A DNA stretch of 64,000 nucleotides from DASSUW01 sp963806395 (GCA_963806395.1 CAWDYI010000009.1:434001-498000), one strand, 5' to 3'; counted from the stretch's first letter, positions 43,910 to 52,394 are shown. Numbers and translations are program-made. The notes: generated by a model from the sequence alone, not told the origin.

Positions 43910-45459
43910 TCCTCTCCCCCGTTTCGCATCGGGATCCGCGCGATCAGCCGCGTTCCCTCGCCGAATGGACTGTCGAGCGTGAGCTGGCCCTCGAGTGCGG
44001 CGAGCCGGTCGCTGAGGCCGCGCAGGCCGGAGCCCGCGTCGATCTGCGCGCCGCCGATTCCGTCGTCGGACACCACCACCTCGATCGTGCCGGCGTGCGG
44101 GCGCACGCTCACCTTGGCCGTCGCGGCATTGGCGTACTTGACGACGTTGGTCAGGCCTTCGGCGACCACGAAATAGGCCGCGGCCTCGACCGGCGGCGCC
44201 AGCCGGCCGTCGAACGCCAGGTCGCACTCGACCGGCATCGGCGCGCGCTCGATCAGGACGTGGATGGCCGGCGCCAGCCCGTGGTCGGACAGGACGGCGG
44301 GATGGATCCCGCGTGCGAGCTCGCGCAGCTCGGCCAGCGCGACGGCGAGCTTGTCGCCGAGCTCGTCGACTGAGGCCGCCGCCTCCGGGTCCTCGCGCAG
44401 GCGCGCGCGCAGCAGCCGGAGGTCGAGCGCGAGCGACACGAGCTGCTGCTGGGCGCCGTCGTGGAGGTCGCGCTCGATCTGGCGGCGGGCGTCGTCCGCG
44501 GCCTCGACGATCCGGCGGCGCGAGTGGCGCAGCTCCTCGAGCCGGGCGCGCAGGTCGGCCTTCAGCCGCTCGTTGTCGATCGCCAGCGCCGCCGCCGACG
44601 CAGCCGCGTGCACCAGCTCCGGCGTCGCGTCCAGCTCGGCGTCGTGCACGATCGCCGCCACGCGGCTGCCCTCGCGCTCGACCGCCGTCCACGCCCGGCC
44701 CGACCCGGCCCCGGGGAGCGCCACCGGGTGGCCGCGCTCGTCGACGAAGATCTCCCGGTCCGGCAGCCAGTAGGCGATGTTGAGCGAGCGGTCGCCGAGC
44801 CGCTCGGCGAGCATCTCGCGCACCGGCCCCGCACCGGCCGCGTCCGAGCGCAGCAGCGCCTGCGCGAGCCGGCGCAGCAGCCGGCCGACGCCGTCGTGCA
44901 CGGCGACCGCGACGATCGCCGCCGGCAACGCGAGCAGGCACAGCGCAAGGCCGACTGCCGGCCCGAGCGTCCACGGCCCGACGAGGCGGTCGCTGGTGCC
45001 GCCCAGACCCTCGGCGCCGAGCACGAGCAGTGCGACGGCGAGGGCGATCGGCGCCGCGGCGATCACCAGCGCCGCGATCGTGACCGGCAGTTTGAGGACG
45101 AGCATCGCGACCGCGCGCCAGAACGCGGCGCGCCCGGTGTCCTCGAGCGTCTGCCGCCAGTCCTCGAACGCGCGGCGGGACGGGCGCGGGACCGGCGGCA
45201 GGTGGGCGTCGAGCAGCCGGTTGGACTGCCGCCGCTCGCCCTCTGCGAGCTGCCACACGAGCTGCGCGACGCCGGCCAGCAGCGGCAGCCCGATCCAGAC
45301 CAGGCTGAGCACGGCGCCGAGCACGGTGCCGACGACGATCAGCGTCAGGTAGGCGACCCCGTATGGCAGCCCGAGTAACAGGTAGAGCAGCGTGCGGCCG
45401 GCGCCACGCAGATGGCCCGAGAGCTCGAGGCCGCCCGGTGCGCGGCGGAGGGCCGTCAC
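43906..45459 (-). CDS. membrane histidine kinase (HisKA_3 type)
   Basis: 517 residues. N-terminal helices (GLPYGVAYLTLIVVGTVLGA, LSLVWIGLPLLAGVAQLVWQ) and a second group (AMLVLKLPVTIAALVIAAAP) give a four-to-six-pass PspC/DUF-like sensor. The phosphoacceptor is in RRQIERDLHDGAQQQLVSLA (about 332), and the ATPase has AEGLTNVVKYANAATAKV (N box) and VVSDDGIGGAQIDAGSGLRG (G1). NarL-type response regulators are the usual partners, but none is adjacent. It overlaps both neighbours as ATGA, giving a DUF4097-kinase-lipoprotein operon. Confidence 0.93.
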   Translation of the reverse strand: MTALRRAPGGLELSGHLRGAGRTLLYLLLGLPYGVAYLTLIVVGTVLGAVLSLVWIGLPLLAGVAQLVWQLAEGERRQSNRLLDAHLPPVPRPSRRAFEDWRQTLEDTGRAAFWRAVAMLVLKLPVTIAALVIAAAPIALAVALLVLGAEGLGGTSDRLVGPWTLGPAVGLALCLLALPAAIVAVAVHDGVGRLLRRLAQALLRSDAAGAGPVREMLAERLGDRSLNIAYWLPDREIFVDERGHPVALPGAGSGRAWTAVEREGSRVAAIVHDAELDATPELVHAAASAAALAIDNERLKADLRARLEELRHSRRRIVEAADDARRQIERDLHDGAQQQLVSLALDLRLLRARLREDPEAAASVDELGDKLAVALAELRELARGIHPAVLSDHGLAPAIHVLIERAPMPVECDLAFDGRLAPPVEAAAYFVVAEGLTNVVKYANAATAKVSVRPHAGTIEVVVSDDGIGGAQIDAGSGLRGLSDRLAALEGQLTLDSPFGEGTRLIARIPMRNGGEE

Positions 45460-46244
45460 TGGCGCCCTCCCTCCACGGTCACGTCACCGCTGCCGCTGAG
45501 CGCCTGGACGGCGTTGGAGGCATCCTCGGCCACCGTCAGTCCGCGGATACGCACGGTCCCGCTGTCGCTCTGCGCGTCGACCCGGTAGCGGCCTGGCGGC
45601 ACGACGGCGCGCACGTTCCCGGTGGTCGAGCGCAGCTCGACGCGATCAGGCGAGCAGCCGGCGGCACCGCGGACGTCGCCGGATTCAGAGGTCGCGATCA
45701 GCGAGAACCCGCAGAAGCCCTCGATCGCGATCGCGCCCGATCCGGTGGCGACCCGCGCCGATCCGTTCAGCCCGGCGATCTGCACGCGGCCGCCTGACGT
45801 TCGCACGCTCACCTGCACGTTGTCCGGGATCGCGATGCGGTAGCTCGCCCGGCAGGTCCCGATGATCGTCTCGGGGCAGCGCGACGCGATCCTCAGGACG
45901 CCGCCCTCCACGCTGCGCGTGGCGCGCGGCCGCCGGCCGAAGGCGAACTGCTCGGTGCGGACCACCTCGACGGCGCCGCCGGAGCCGCCGGCGATCTCGA
46001 CCGGAGCCGTGTCGAGGTCGAGCTCGACTGCCGACAGCGTGCCGATCACGCGGTAGGTGGCGATCCGCGTCTCGCGCGAGGCCGCCCACCACGCGCCCAT
46101 CACCGCCGCGATGCCGGCGAGCAGGAGCACGGACGCGCCGACCAGCAACCACCACGGCGACGCCCGCCGGACCGAGCCCGGCCGGCGGATAGCTGAGCGG
46201 CGCGCGGCCGCAGGCGCGGCCGGGGCATCGTCCGTGACGCTCAT
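45456..46244 (-). CDS. DUF4097-type beta-helix membrane protein
   Basis: 262 residues. A short cytoplasmic start is followed by one helix (WWLLVGASVLLLAGIAAVMG) and an external repeated-strand domain: ATYRVIGTLSAVELDLDTAP, VRTSGGRVQIAGLNGSARVA, TGSGAIAIEGF, SESGDVRGAAG, STTGNVRAVVPPGRYRVDAQ and SDSGTVRIRG. The SGxVxIxG repeats are DUF4097 strands stacking as a right-handed solenoid. First gene of the kinase operon (stop overlaps kinase start). Its own start overlaps the upstream margin of the divergent protease. Confidence 0.88.
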   Translation of the reverse strand: MSVTDDAPAAPAAARRSAIRRPGSVRRASPWWLLVGASVLLLAGIAAVMGAWWAASRETRIATYRVIGTLSAVELDLDTAPVEIAGGSGGAVEVVRTEQFAFGRRPRATRSVEGGVLRIASRCPETIIGTCRASYRIAIPDNVQVSVRTSGGRVQIAGLNGSARVATGSGAIAIEGFCGFSLIATSESGDVRGAAGCSPDRVELRSTTGNVRAVVPPGRYRVDAQSDSGTVRIRGLTVAEDASNAVQALSGSGDVTVEGGRQ

Positions 46245-46314
46245 GGCCGACTACGGTATCCGCCGCGCCGCAGCAGCGGAATCCGTCGATTGCGGCGGAC
46301 TATGCTCATGGACA

Positions 46315-47994
46315 GTGCTCCGGACTTCGGCGCTCGTCGTCGGCCTCGCGCTGATCGCCGGACTGTCACCCCGTGACACCGGCGCGGCGGCCTCCGGCCG
46401 CCCGCTCGTGCAGCCGGGCACGCCGCTGCGGGTGATGCTGCTCCCGGTCAAGCTCCCGAAGGAGCCGGCCCCGTCGCGCCGCCGGCTGCAGCGGACTCTC
46501 CGCGGCCTCGAGGCGTGGGCGACCCGCGCCTCCTACGGCCGGCTGCGGATCGACGGTGAGATCGCCCCGGTCTTCCGTGCGCGCCCGCGCGACACCCTCC
46601 AGCGCTACCAGCTGAACTCGCGCGCGTTCCTGACGGTGATGCGCAGCGCGCAGGCGCGCGGGATCCGGTTCGGGGGCGCGATACCCATCTTCGTCGCCCC
46701 CTCACGCAAGGCCCTCCCGAGCTTCGGAAGCACCGACCGGGCGCTGATCTACGGCCGCCAGTGGCACGAGAGCCTTCGGATGGCGCACGAGCTCGGCCAC
46801 GTGCTCGGGCTCGGCCATGCGCGCGGGCCCAGCCGGTGCCCGCGGCCGTTCCGACCGGTGGCCTGCGCCGATCGCCCGCGCCAGATCTTCGAGTACGGAG
46901 ACCGGCTCGACGTGATGGGCTTCGGCAAGGACCGCCTCGGCGCGTACCACCTCGCGGTCCTCGGGCTCGCGCCCGTGCTGGATGCGCCGCCCGGACGCGC
47001 GCGGCTGGGGCTCCGGCCGTTGGATCGGCCACGGCCCACCCTGCTGCGGCTGCGCACAGCCCGTCATGACTGGTTCGTCGACACGCGGATCAGCACGTCG
47101 GCACAGGACTTCCCGCGCGCCCGCCTAGCCGGCGGTGTGGCGATCTCGCGCGTGCGGCCGCGCTATATGCCGGGGGATTCCGGATACCCGAACACGCTGC
47201 GCATTCCCGCCACCGACCCGGAGCGCGCGTGCCGGGACACGGCTTCGTGCCTGGCCCGGCACATCTTCCGGCGCGGCCGGAGCTTGACGGTCGGAGGCGC
47301 GTTCAGGCTGCGCGTGCTGCGCGGGGGCGGGCCCGTGCGCGTCGAGACGACCTGGCTCGACCGCACGCCGCCTACGGTCGCCGTCGCCCGCACGACGGTG
47401 ATCCGGCGGTTCGGCGCCGGCGCCGAGCTGTCGCTCGAGCTGCAGGCCGAAGCACGCGGCGCCGGCGTCGCGCGCGTGCTGATCGACCAGGGCGGAGTGG
47501 TCACGCGGGTCGACGCCGATGACGTGCCCGGGCTCGTCGCCGGCCGGCGCGGCCGCGGCCGGGTTCGCGTCCCGCTCGTCGCGGGCGCTGCGACGGCGCG
47601 CGTGTGGCTGGTCGACGCCGCGGGGAACGCGTCGCCGCCCGCCGTGGTCAGCGTGACGGCGGCCGGGCGCGTTCCCGCGGCGAGCATCGTCTCCAGCCCC
47701 GCGGTCGGGTCGGCGCCGGCGGAGGCCGTGCAGCTCGCAGCCGGCCAGAGCGTGACGATCAGCGGGACGACCGACCCCGCGTTCGCGGGGCAGGTCGCCA
47801 CGTTCCAGCCTCTCGGGGCCGGTGACGAGATCGGCGTCACCCGCCTGCCGATCAGCGCCGGGGGACGCTTCTCGGTCACGTGGGCACCGCCCGAGGCGGG
47901 TCGCTACGCACTACGGGTGCGGGTGCCGGTCGAGCGCCTCGCGACCGATCCCAACCCCAGGATGCAGGGCTGGGACGGTCACGTGCGAGGCTGA
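46315..47994 (+). CDS. secreted metzincin-type zinc metalloprotease
   Basis: About 559 residues. GTG 46315 starts a signal peptide (VLRTSALVVGLALIAGLSP). Upstream in-frame ATG 46243 would add 24 polar residues. The zinc motif is MAHELGHVLGLGHARGP (HExxHxxGxxH), and DVMGFGKDRLG is the Met-turn, as in metzincins. An N-terminal prodomain precedes it. The C-terminal third (TTVIRRFGAGAELSLELQAE, then TISGTTDPAFAGQVATFQPL) is beta-sandwich. It is an extracellular protease. It diverges from the DUF4097-kinase operon and abuts a convergent small gene. Confidence 0.88.
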   Translation: MLRTSALVVGLALIAGLSPRDTGAAASGRPLVQPGTPLRVMLLPVKLPKEPAPSRRRLQRTLRGLEAWATRASYGRLRIDGEIAPVFRARPRDTLQRYQLNSRAFLTVMRSAQARGIRFGGAIPIFVAPSRKALPSFGSTDRALIYGRQWHESLRMAHELGHVLGLGHARGPSRCPRPFRPVACADRPRQIFEYGDRLDVMGFGKDRLGAYHLAVLGLAPVLDAPPGRARLGLRPLDRPRPTLLRLRTARHDWFVDTRISTSAQDFPRARLAGGVAISRVRPRYMPGDSGYPNTLRIPATDPERACRDTASCLARHIFRRGRSLTVGGAFRLRVLRGGGPVRVETTWLDRTPPTVAVARTTVIRRFGAGAELSLELQAEARGAGVARVLIDQGGVVTRVDADDVPGLVAGRRGRGRVRVPLVAGAATARVWLVDAAGNASPPAVVSVTAAGRVPAASIVSSPAVGSAPAEAVQLAAGQSVTISGTTDPAFAGQVATFQPLGAGDEIGVTRLPISAGGRFSVTWAPPEAGRYALRVRVPVERLATDPNPRMQGWDGHVRG

Positions 47995-47995
47995 G

Positions 47996-48277
47996 CTACG
48001 CGAGCGCGGGGCGCGCGACACGCGCCGGGCGGCGCCACGAGCGGCGGGGGCGAGTGCCGACGGCCGCACGCAGCAGCTCGACGAGGTCGGCGCTGGGCCA
48101 GAAGGGATCGGCCACGACGCGGCCGTCCTCGAGCGAGAGCGCCGCGCGGACCTCGCCGCCGGCGTAGGCGAGCAGCACCTCGCCCTCTAGGGGCCTGGCG
48201 CTGTCGAGCGCGGCGAGGCGCTCGAGATCGTGGGTATCGACTGAAGTGGCGGGGCGAAGAACGAGCGGGGCGGTCAT
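47996..48277 (-). CDS. small actinobacterial hypothetical protein
   Basis: 93 residues, with AAAGGAG 6 bases before ATG 48277. The body reads LVLRPATSVDTHDLERLAAL, DSARPLEGEVLLAYAGGEVR and AALSLEDGRVVADPFWPSAD, then LVELLRAAVGTRPRR. This compact pattern is very common in actinobacteria and resembles a GNAT-like half-fold lacking the acetyl-CoA loop. There is no known function. Divergent from a LysR regulator, one base after the protease stop. Confidence 0.82.
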   Translation of the reverse strand: MTAPLVLRPATSVDTHDLERLAALDSARPLEGEVLLAYAGGEVRAALSLEDGRVVADPFWPSADLVELLRAAVGTRPRRSWRRPARVARPALA

Positions 48278-48370
48278 TTCGGGCTCCTTTTGTGGCGACT
48301 GGAACAAGTGTCGCGTGCCACATGCATAAGTTCAAATGATCGTTACTGATCTGCGTGATAACATCGCCTT

Positions 48371-49306
48371 ATGGACGATCTCCGGCTTCTGAAGGTCCTG
48401 CGCGAGGTCGCGCTGCGTGGCTCGTTCTCCGCGGCCGCCGATGCGCTGTCGTACTCGCAGCCTGCCGTCTCGCAGCAGATCGCCCGCCTCGAGGTCCAGG
48501 CCGGCGTCAAGCTGATCGAGCGCCAGCCCAAGGGCATCCGCCTCACCCCCGCCGGCGAGGCGCTCGTGCATCACACCGAACGCATCCTCGCCCAGCTCGC
48601 CGAGGCACAGGCGGAGCTGTCCGAGATCGCCACGAGCGCGCGCGGGCGCCTGCGGATCGGGTCGTTCGCGACCGCCGCGGGAACGATCGTGCCGCTCGCC
48701 GTGTCCGCCTTCCGCAGGCAGCGCCCAGGCGTCGTGGTCGATCTCCAGCTGATGGACCCGCCCGAGTCGATCCCGGCGCTTCGCCGCGGCGAGATCGACC
48801 TTGCGATCAGCGAGGAGGGTGGCTTCGAGGCCGACCCCGAGCTGACCGGCCTCGGCGTCGAGCGCCTGATGGACGACGTGCTGTACGCGTCGCTCCCGGT
48901 CGACCACCCGCTGGTCACGAGGCGCGCGATCTCGCTCAGCGACCTCAAGGACGAGGACTGGATGCTGGTCGGGCTGCGCGGCACGTGCGCCGACTCCAAC
49001 ATCGTCCTGCGGGCGTGCCGTGACGCCGGGTTCGAGCCGCGCGTCGCCTACACGTCCGACGACTACTTCGCGATCCAGGGCCTGGTGGCGAGCGGGATGG
49101 GCGTCGCACTCGTCCCGGGACTGGCCCTCGCGTCGACGCGCGCCGACGTCGCCGTCCGGCCGATCCGGGGCCGCCCGCCCTACCGCCGTATCGGCGCGGT
49201 GTTCGCGCCCGAGCCGTCCGGTCCGCTCGCCGTGATGCTCGACTGCCTGCGCGACGCCGTCGACACGTACAAGCGCGCAGCACCGTTGTCGGCCGTCGCT
49301 GCGTAG
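48371..49306 (+). CDS. LysR-family transcriptional regulator
   Basis: 311 residues. The helix-turn-helix is LKVLREVALRGSFSAAADAL, then SYSQPAVSQQIARLEVQAGV and KLIERQPKGIRLTPAGE. The effector domain starts RLRIGSFATAAGTIVPLAVS and includes ELTGLGVERLMDDVLYASL and SDDYFAIQGLVASGMGVALV. It is a standard full-length LTTR. The divergent 93-residue gene is the only close target. The 93-base gap carries AT-rich DNA (TAAGTTCAAATGATCGTTA), a plausible operator/promoter. Confidence 0.95.
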   Translation: MDDLRLLKVLREVALRGSFSAAADALSYSQPAVSQQIARLEVQAGVKLIERQPKGIRLTPAGEALVHHTERILAQLAEAQAELSEIATSARGRLRIGSFATAAGTIVPLAVSAFRRQRPGVVVDLQLMDPPESIPALRRGEIDLAISEEGGFEADPELTGLGVERLMDDVLYASLPVDHPLVTRRAISLSDLKDEDWMLVGLRGTCADSNIVLRACRDAGFEPRVAYTSDDYFAIQGLVASGMGVALVPGLALASTRADVAVRPIRGRPPYRRIGAVFAPEPSGPLAVMLDCLRDAVDTYKRAAPLSAVAA

Positions 49307-49327
49307 GAAAGAGGGAAACGCGAGGTA

Positions 49328-49366
49328 CGCCGCCGCGGCTGGGGGACCACGGCGGCGCCCTTTATT
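49328..49366 (+). terminator. hairpin after LysR gene
   Basis: CGCCGCCG (49328-49335) pairs with CGGCGGCG (49350-49357) across a 14-base loop, then CCCTTTATT. It lies 22 bases after the LysR stop. The large loop makes it moderate. The gap 49307-49588 otherwise shows a second 7-bp hairpin (GGCCCGC/GCGGGCC, about 49506-49528) without a T-run. Confidence 0.5.
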
Positions 49367-49588
49367 CACGTTGCTACCGGCCTTGCGACCGCCGGGGAGG
49401 AGAGAGGAGCAAGCCGGGGCCGGAGCGCGGAGGCGGTGTGGCCCTTCCATGGGCTTCGCCTCAACTTGTTGGGGGGAACGACGCGAATACTCCCAGTGCC
49501 GAAGGGCCCGCTCGATACGGCGGGCCTGTCAATGCCGGTGCGGGAAACCGAACCCCCGACGGGTGGGCCGGCCGGATACCCTCGGCGC

Positions 49589-50314
49589 ATGCCGACGCCG
49601 GTCGTGGCCTGCCTGCACAACCTCGAACGTGCCTTCACCGGCCACGCCGGGCACGCCATGCGGGCCGCAGGGGTGGAGCTCGACGAGCGGCGCCTGCGCG
49701 ACGGTGACCCGCTGCCGGCGCTCGACGAGATCGACGGCATCCTCTCGCTCGGCGGCGAGCAGTCCGTGCGCGACATCGAGCGCGAGCCGATGCTGGCAGC
49801 CGAGGCGGCGCTGCTGCGCGAGGCCGTCGAGCGCGAGTTGCCCGTGTTCGGCGTGTGCCTCGGCGCCCAGCTGCTCGCTCACGCGCTCGGCGGCAGCGTG
49901 AGCCGCCTGCCGAAGCGGATGATCCAATGGACGCCGATCGAGGCGCTTCCGGCGGCGGCCGGCGACCCGGTGGTGGGCGCGCTCCCGCCCGGCGCGGTGG
50001 CGCTGCACTGGCGCGAGGACGGCTTCGAGGGTCCGCCCGGAGCGGTCGAGCTGCTCCGGCGACCGGCCGGCGGGACGGTCGAGGCGTTCCGCTACGGCCG
50101 CTGTGCGTGGGGTGTCCAGTTCCACCCCGAGGCCGACCCCGAGGGCGTCGACGGGTGGTACGTCGGCGGCGAATGGGAGCTCGAGGAAGCCGGCGTCACG
50201 ATGCAACAGGCGCGCGCCGCCGACGCGCTCCACCTGCCCGGCCAGCGCGCGCTGGCGGACGCGCTGTTCGGCGGCTTCGCCCGCGTGGTGGCGTCACGCA
50301 CGATCGCCGCGTGA
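49589..50314 (+). CDS. class I glutamine amidotransferase-like protein
   Basis: 241 residues. GILSLGGEQSVRD, LPVFGVCLGAQLLAHALGG (nucleophile elbow with Cys) and CAWGVQFHPEADPEGVDGWY (His, Glu of the triad) match GMP-synthase-like amidotransferases. Such stand-alone proteins release ammonia from glutamine for an unknown partner or hydrolyse gamma-glutamyl bonds. It is coupled to a thioesterase gene by a GTGA overlap. Confidence 0.93.
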   Translation: MPTPVVACLHNLERAFTGHAGHAMRAAGVELDERRLRDGDPLPALDEIDGILSLGGEQSVRDIEREPMLAAEAALLREAVERELPVFGVCLGAQLLAHALGGSVSRLPKRMIQWTPIEALPAAAGDPVVGALPPGAVALHWREDGFEGPPGAVELLRRPAGGTVEAFRYGRCAWGVQFHPEADPEGVDGWYVGGEWELEEAGVTMQQARAADALHLPGQRALADALFGGFARVVASRTIAA

Positions 50315-50739
50315 CGGCCGGCGCCTACCCCCACCGGCTGTCGATCCCGACGCGCTGGAACGACAACGACGTCTACGGCCACGTCAACAACGTCGAGTAC
50401 TACGCGTTCTTCGACACGGTGATCAACGCGTGGCTGATCGCCGAGGGCGGGCTCGACATCCACGGCGGCGACGTGATCGGCGTGTGCGCCGAGTCGCACT
50501 GCGAGTTCCACGGCCCGTTGGCGTTCCCGGAGACGGTGGAGGCGGGCCTGCGCGTCGGCAACCTCGGCCGGTCGAGCGTGCGCTACGAGATCGGCCTGTT
50601 CGGCGAGGGCCAGAGCGAGCCCGCGGCGACGGGTTGGTTCGTGCACGTGTTCGTCGACCGGGCCGGGCGGCGGCCGGTCGATATCCCGGCTGGGTTGCGG
50701 GGGGCGCTTGAGCGGTTGGTGGTTCCGGCGCCGTCGTAG
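50311..50739 (+). CDS. hotdog-fold acyl-CoA thioesterase (4HBT type)
   Basis: 142 residues from GTG 50311 in the GTGA overlap. TRWNDNDVYGHVNNVEYYAF has the catalytic Asp of the YbgC/4-hydroxybenzoyl-CoA thioesterase group. FFDTVINAWLIAEGGLDIHG, SHCEFHGPLAFPETVEAGLR and SSVRYEIGLFGEGQ complete the fold. It hydrolyses acyl-CoA in the cytoplasm. Transcription probably ends in the twin hairpins that follow. Confidence 0.95.
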   Translation: MTAGAYPHRLSIPTRWNDNDVYGHVNNVEYYAFFDTVINAWLIAEGGLDIHGGDVIGVCAESHCEFHGPLAFPETVEAGLRVGNLGRSSVRYEIGLFGEGQSEPAATGWFVHVFVDRAGRRPVDIPAGLRGALERLVVPAPS

Positions 50740-50799
50740 CTGTCGTCGAACGTCAACTGCGCTGGGTGGGGAAGCTGGGGCTACGGGCGGTGGATCAGG

Positions 50800-50913
50800 G
50801 TGCATAACTCACCACTCGAGCGGTCGCTCCGCGTCGAGTGGTGAGTTGTGATCCGTGGCGGTGCATAACTCGCCACTCGATCTCGGCGGAGCGTCGAGTG
50901 GTGAGTTATGCAC
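50800..50913. repeat. two tandem long palindromes (GTGCATAACTC..CACTCGA family)
   Basis: Unit one: CATAACTCACCACTCGA (50803-50819) pairs with 50834-50850 across a 14-base loop. Unit two: a 20-base arm (50861-50880) pairs with 50894-50913 across 13 bases, with one wobble. The two units share their arms almost exactly (ACTC-R-CCACTCGA). They lie between convergent genes, so bidirectional termination is possible. But arm conservation beyond pairing indicates a mobile REP-like or attachment-type repeat. Confidence 0.8.
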
Positions 50914-50937
50914 GCCGGCGATGCGAACCCCGCCGCC

Positions 50938-51402
50938 CTACCCAGCCGGGGTTGACGTTCGGGCCTCCATCAACTCCCGCAGGCGCTCCATCGCGCGCGC
51001 GTTCTGACGCCGCAGGTACGCGCGCATCATCGGTCCCTGCAGGCGGTCGCCGAGCCCGGCGGGCTCGAGCTCGAGCGTGAAGGTCACGTGGGTGCCGCCG
51101 TCGTCGGCCGGGGCGAGCGTGTAGGTCCCGGTGGTGCGGCGCTGTAGGTCCTTGCCGCTGCGGCCGTTCTCGACGATCCGCTCCGGCGTCGACTCGACGA
51201 CGGTGATCTCGGTCTCGCGGTGGGGCCCGACCGTGCCCTTGACGCGGACGCCGGCGCCGACGCCGCGCGGGTCGTCGCGGGTGAGCCGCCAGTCGACGAG
51301 GAAGTGGTCGGTGAACGCCTCGTGGCGCGAGATGTCGTCGAGCAGGTCGTAGACCTCCTCACGCGGGCGGTCGATCGTGGTGGAGACGGTGACGGGCTTC
51401 AT
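50938..51402 (-). CDS. SRPBCC (START-like) protein
   Basis: 154 residues. VTVSTTIDRPREEVYDLLDD, HEAFTDHFLVDWRLTRDDPR, GAGVRVKGTVG and TITVVES-like strands, then THVTFTLELEPAGLGDRLQG and PMMRAYLRRQNARAMERLRE, give the helix-grip fold of polyketide cyclases and ligand carriers. It binds a hydrophobic ligand in the cytoplasm. Divergent from a TetR regulator with two palindromes in the 71-base gap, so it is probably its target. Confidence 0.93.
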   Translation of the reverse strand: MKPVTVSTTIDRPREEVYDLLDDISRHEAFTDHFLVDWRLTRDDPRGVGAGVRVKGTVGPHRETEITVVESTPERIVENGRSGKDLQRRTTGTYTLAPADDGGTHVTFTLELEPAGLGDRLQGPMMRAYLRRQNARAMERLRELMEARTSTPAG

Positions 51403-51426
51403 GGGAACTCCTGGGAGGTGAACTGC

Positions 51427-51448
51427 GACACGGTGTCACACGACGTGT
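51427..51448. promoter_or_regulatory. candidate TetR operator: two abutting 11-bp palindromes
   Basis: GACAC-G-GTGTC (51427-51437) is directly followed by ACACG-A-CGTGT (51438-51448). Both are perfect palindromes with one central base, between the divergent SRPBCC and TetR genes. That layout is typical of TetR autoregulation. Binding by the adjacent TetR is an inference. Confidence 0.55.
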
Positions 51449-51473
51449 CTCAGGCTGCCATACTGGCGCGGCG

Positions 51474-52055
51474 ATGTCAACGCGCCCCGCCACCGCGCGT
51501 CGTCGGGAGAACACGCGCGCGCGCCGCGAGCAGGCCCGTGAGCGGATCCTTGCCGCCGCCGAGCGCCTCCTGCACGACCGCCCGTTCCGTGAGCTGACGG
51601 TCGACCACGTGATGCTCGAGGCGGGGCTCTCCCGCACCGTGTTCTACCGCCACTTCGACGGTCTGCCCGAGGTCGTGCTGGCGCTGCTGGCCAAGATCGA
51701 GGCGGAGCTCGCCGGCCGGCTCGCGGCCGGCCCGCCGGACGAAGACTGGCTGCGCGAGGTGCTGGCCGCCGGCGTCGACACGTTCGCGCGCCACGGCGTG
51801 TTCCTGCGCGCGCTGAACCACGCGGCCGGCCACGACGCCGAGATCGAGGTCGCGTACTGCGCGTTCGTCGATCGCTGGATCGCCGAGACCGCCACCCTGC
51901 TGGGTCCCGGCGAGCGCGCCTACGAGCTCGCCCGGGCGCTCAACCTGATGAACGGCCACTATCTGATGGAGACGCTCGGCCGTGACCCCGCGTTCGATCG
52001 CGAGCTCGCGCTCGACACGCTGCTGACGGTGTGGAGCGCGGTGGCCCGGCCATGA
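51474..52055 (+). CDS. TetR-family regulator
   Basis: 193 residues. RREQARERILAAAERLLHDR, PFRELTVDHVMLEAGLSRTV and FYRHFDGLPEVVLALLAKIE form the helix-turn-helix. The C-terminal ligand domain is helical (VDTFARHGVFLRALNHAAGH, then YELARALNLMNGHYLMETLG). ATGA overlap joins it to a small repeat-protein gene, so regulator and targets are co-transcribed. The divergent SRPBCC gene shares its control region. Confidence 0.94.
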   Translation: MSTRPATARRRENTRARREQARERILAAAERLLHDRPFRELTVDHVMLEAGLSRTVFYRHFDGLPEVVLALLAKIEAELAGRLAAGPPDEDWLREVLAAGVDTFARHGVFLRALNHAAGHDAEIEVAYCAFVDRWIAETATLLGPGERAYELARALNLMNGHYLMETLGRDPAFDRELALDTLLTVWSAVARP

Positions 52056-52385
52056 CCGTCGTCTCCCCCGTCGCCCGCTCGGTGCTGCTCGCTCCCAACG
52101 CCGTCGCCCGCGCGGCCGCGGTCGCGATCCCGTCGCGCGAGCAGCGCTGGATGCTCTGCCAGGCCCGCGAGATCCGCAGCGCCGTACGTCGAGCACGTCG
52201 TCGACCGCGCCGACGACCCGAACGCCGAGGAGCGCTGGATGCTCGCCCAGCCCGACGCGATCCGGCTCTCCTACGTCGAGGACGTGCTCGCGCACGATCC
52301 CGGCGCGGCGCCCGAGCGCGCCTGGATGCTCAAGCAGTCCCGCAAGGTTCGCTTGTCCTATGTGCGAGAGGTCCTCGACGCCTAG
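52052..52385 (+). pseudogene. WML-repeat small protein, split by a +1 frameshift
   Basis: From ATG 52052 (overlapping the TetR stop) the frame gives REQRWMLCQAREIRS. An extra base near 52182 then changes frame, and the other frame reads YVEHVVDRADDPNAEERWML, AQPDAIRLSYVEDVLAHDPG and AAPERAWMLKQSRKVRLSYV to a TAG at 52385. Three units of the form ERxWMLxQxxxxRLSYVxxVL, spaced about 30-35 residues, are apparent. It is a short helical repeat protein of unknown function. Whether the shift is real or a sequencing error is open. Confidence 0.6.
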
Positions 52386-52394
52386 ACTGGCGAG

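Noticed and set aside
49530..49640. tRNA-like T-arm (GGGGG-TTCGGTT-TCCCG) on the minus strand followed by a hairpin
   Set aside because: The only matching 5' acceptor strand lies 110 bases away and inside the amidotransferase gene. D-arm and anticodon arm cannot be placed.
50938..51402. Possible CRISPR-type repeat cluster next to the twin palindromes
   Set aside because: Only two units with unequal loops and no spacers of constant length; they are palindromes, not an array.
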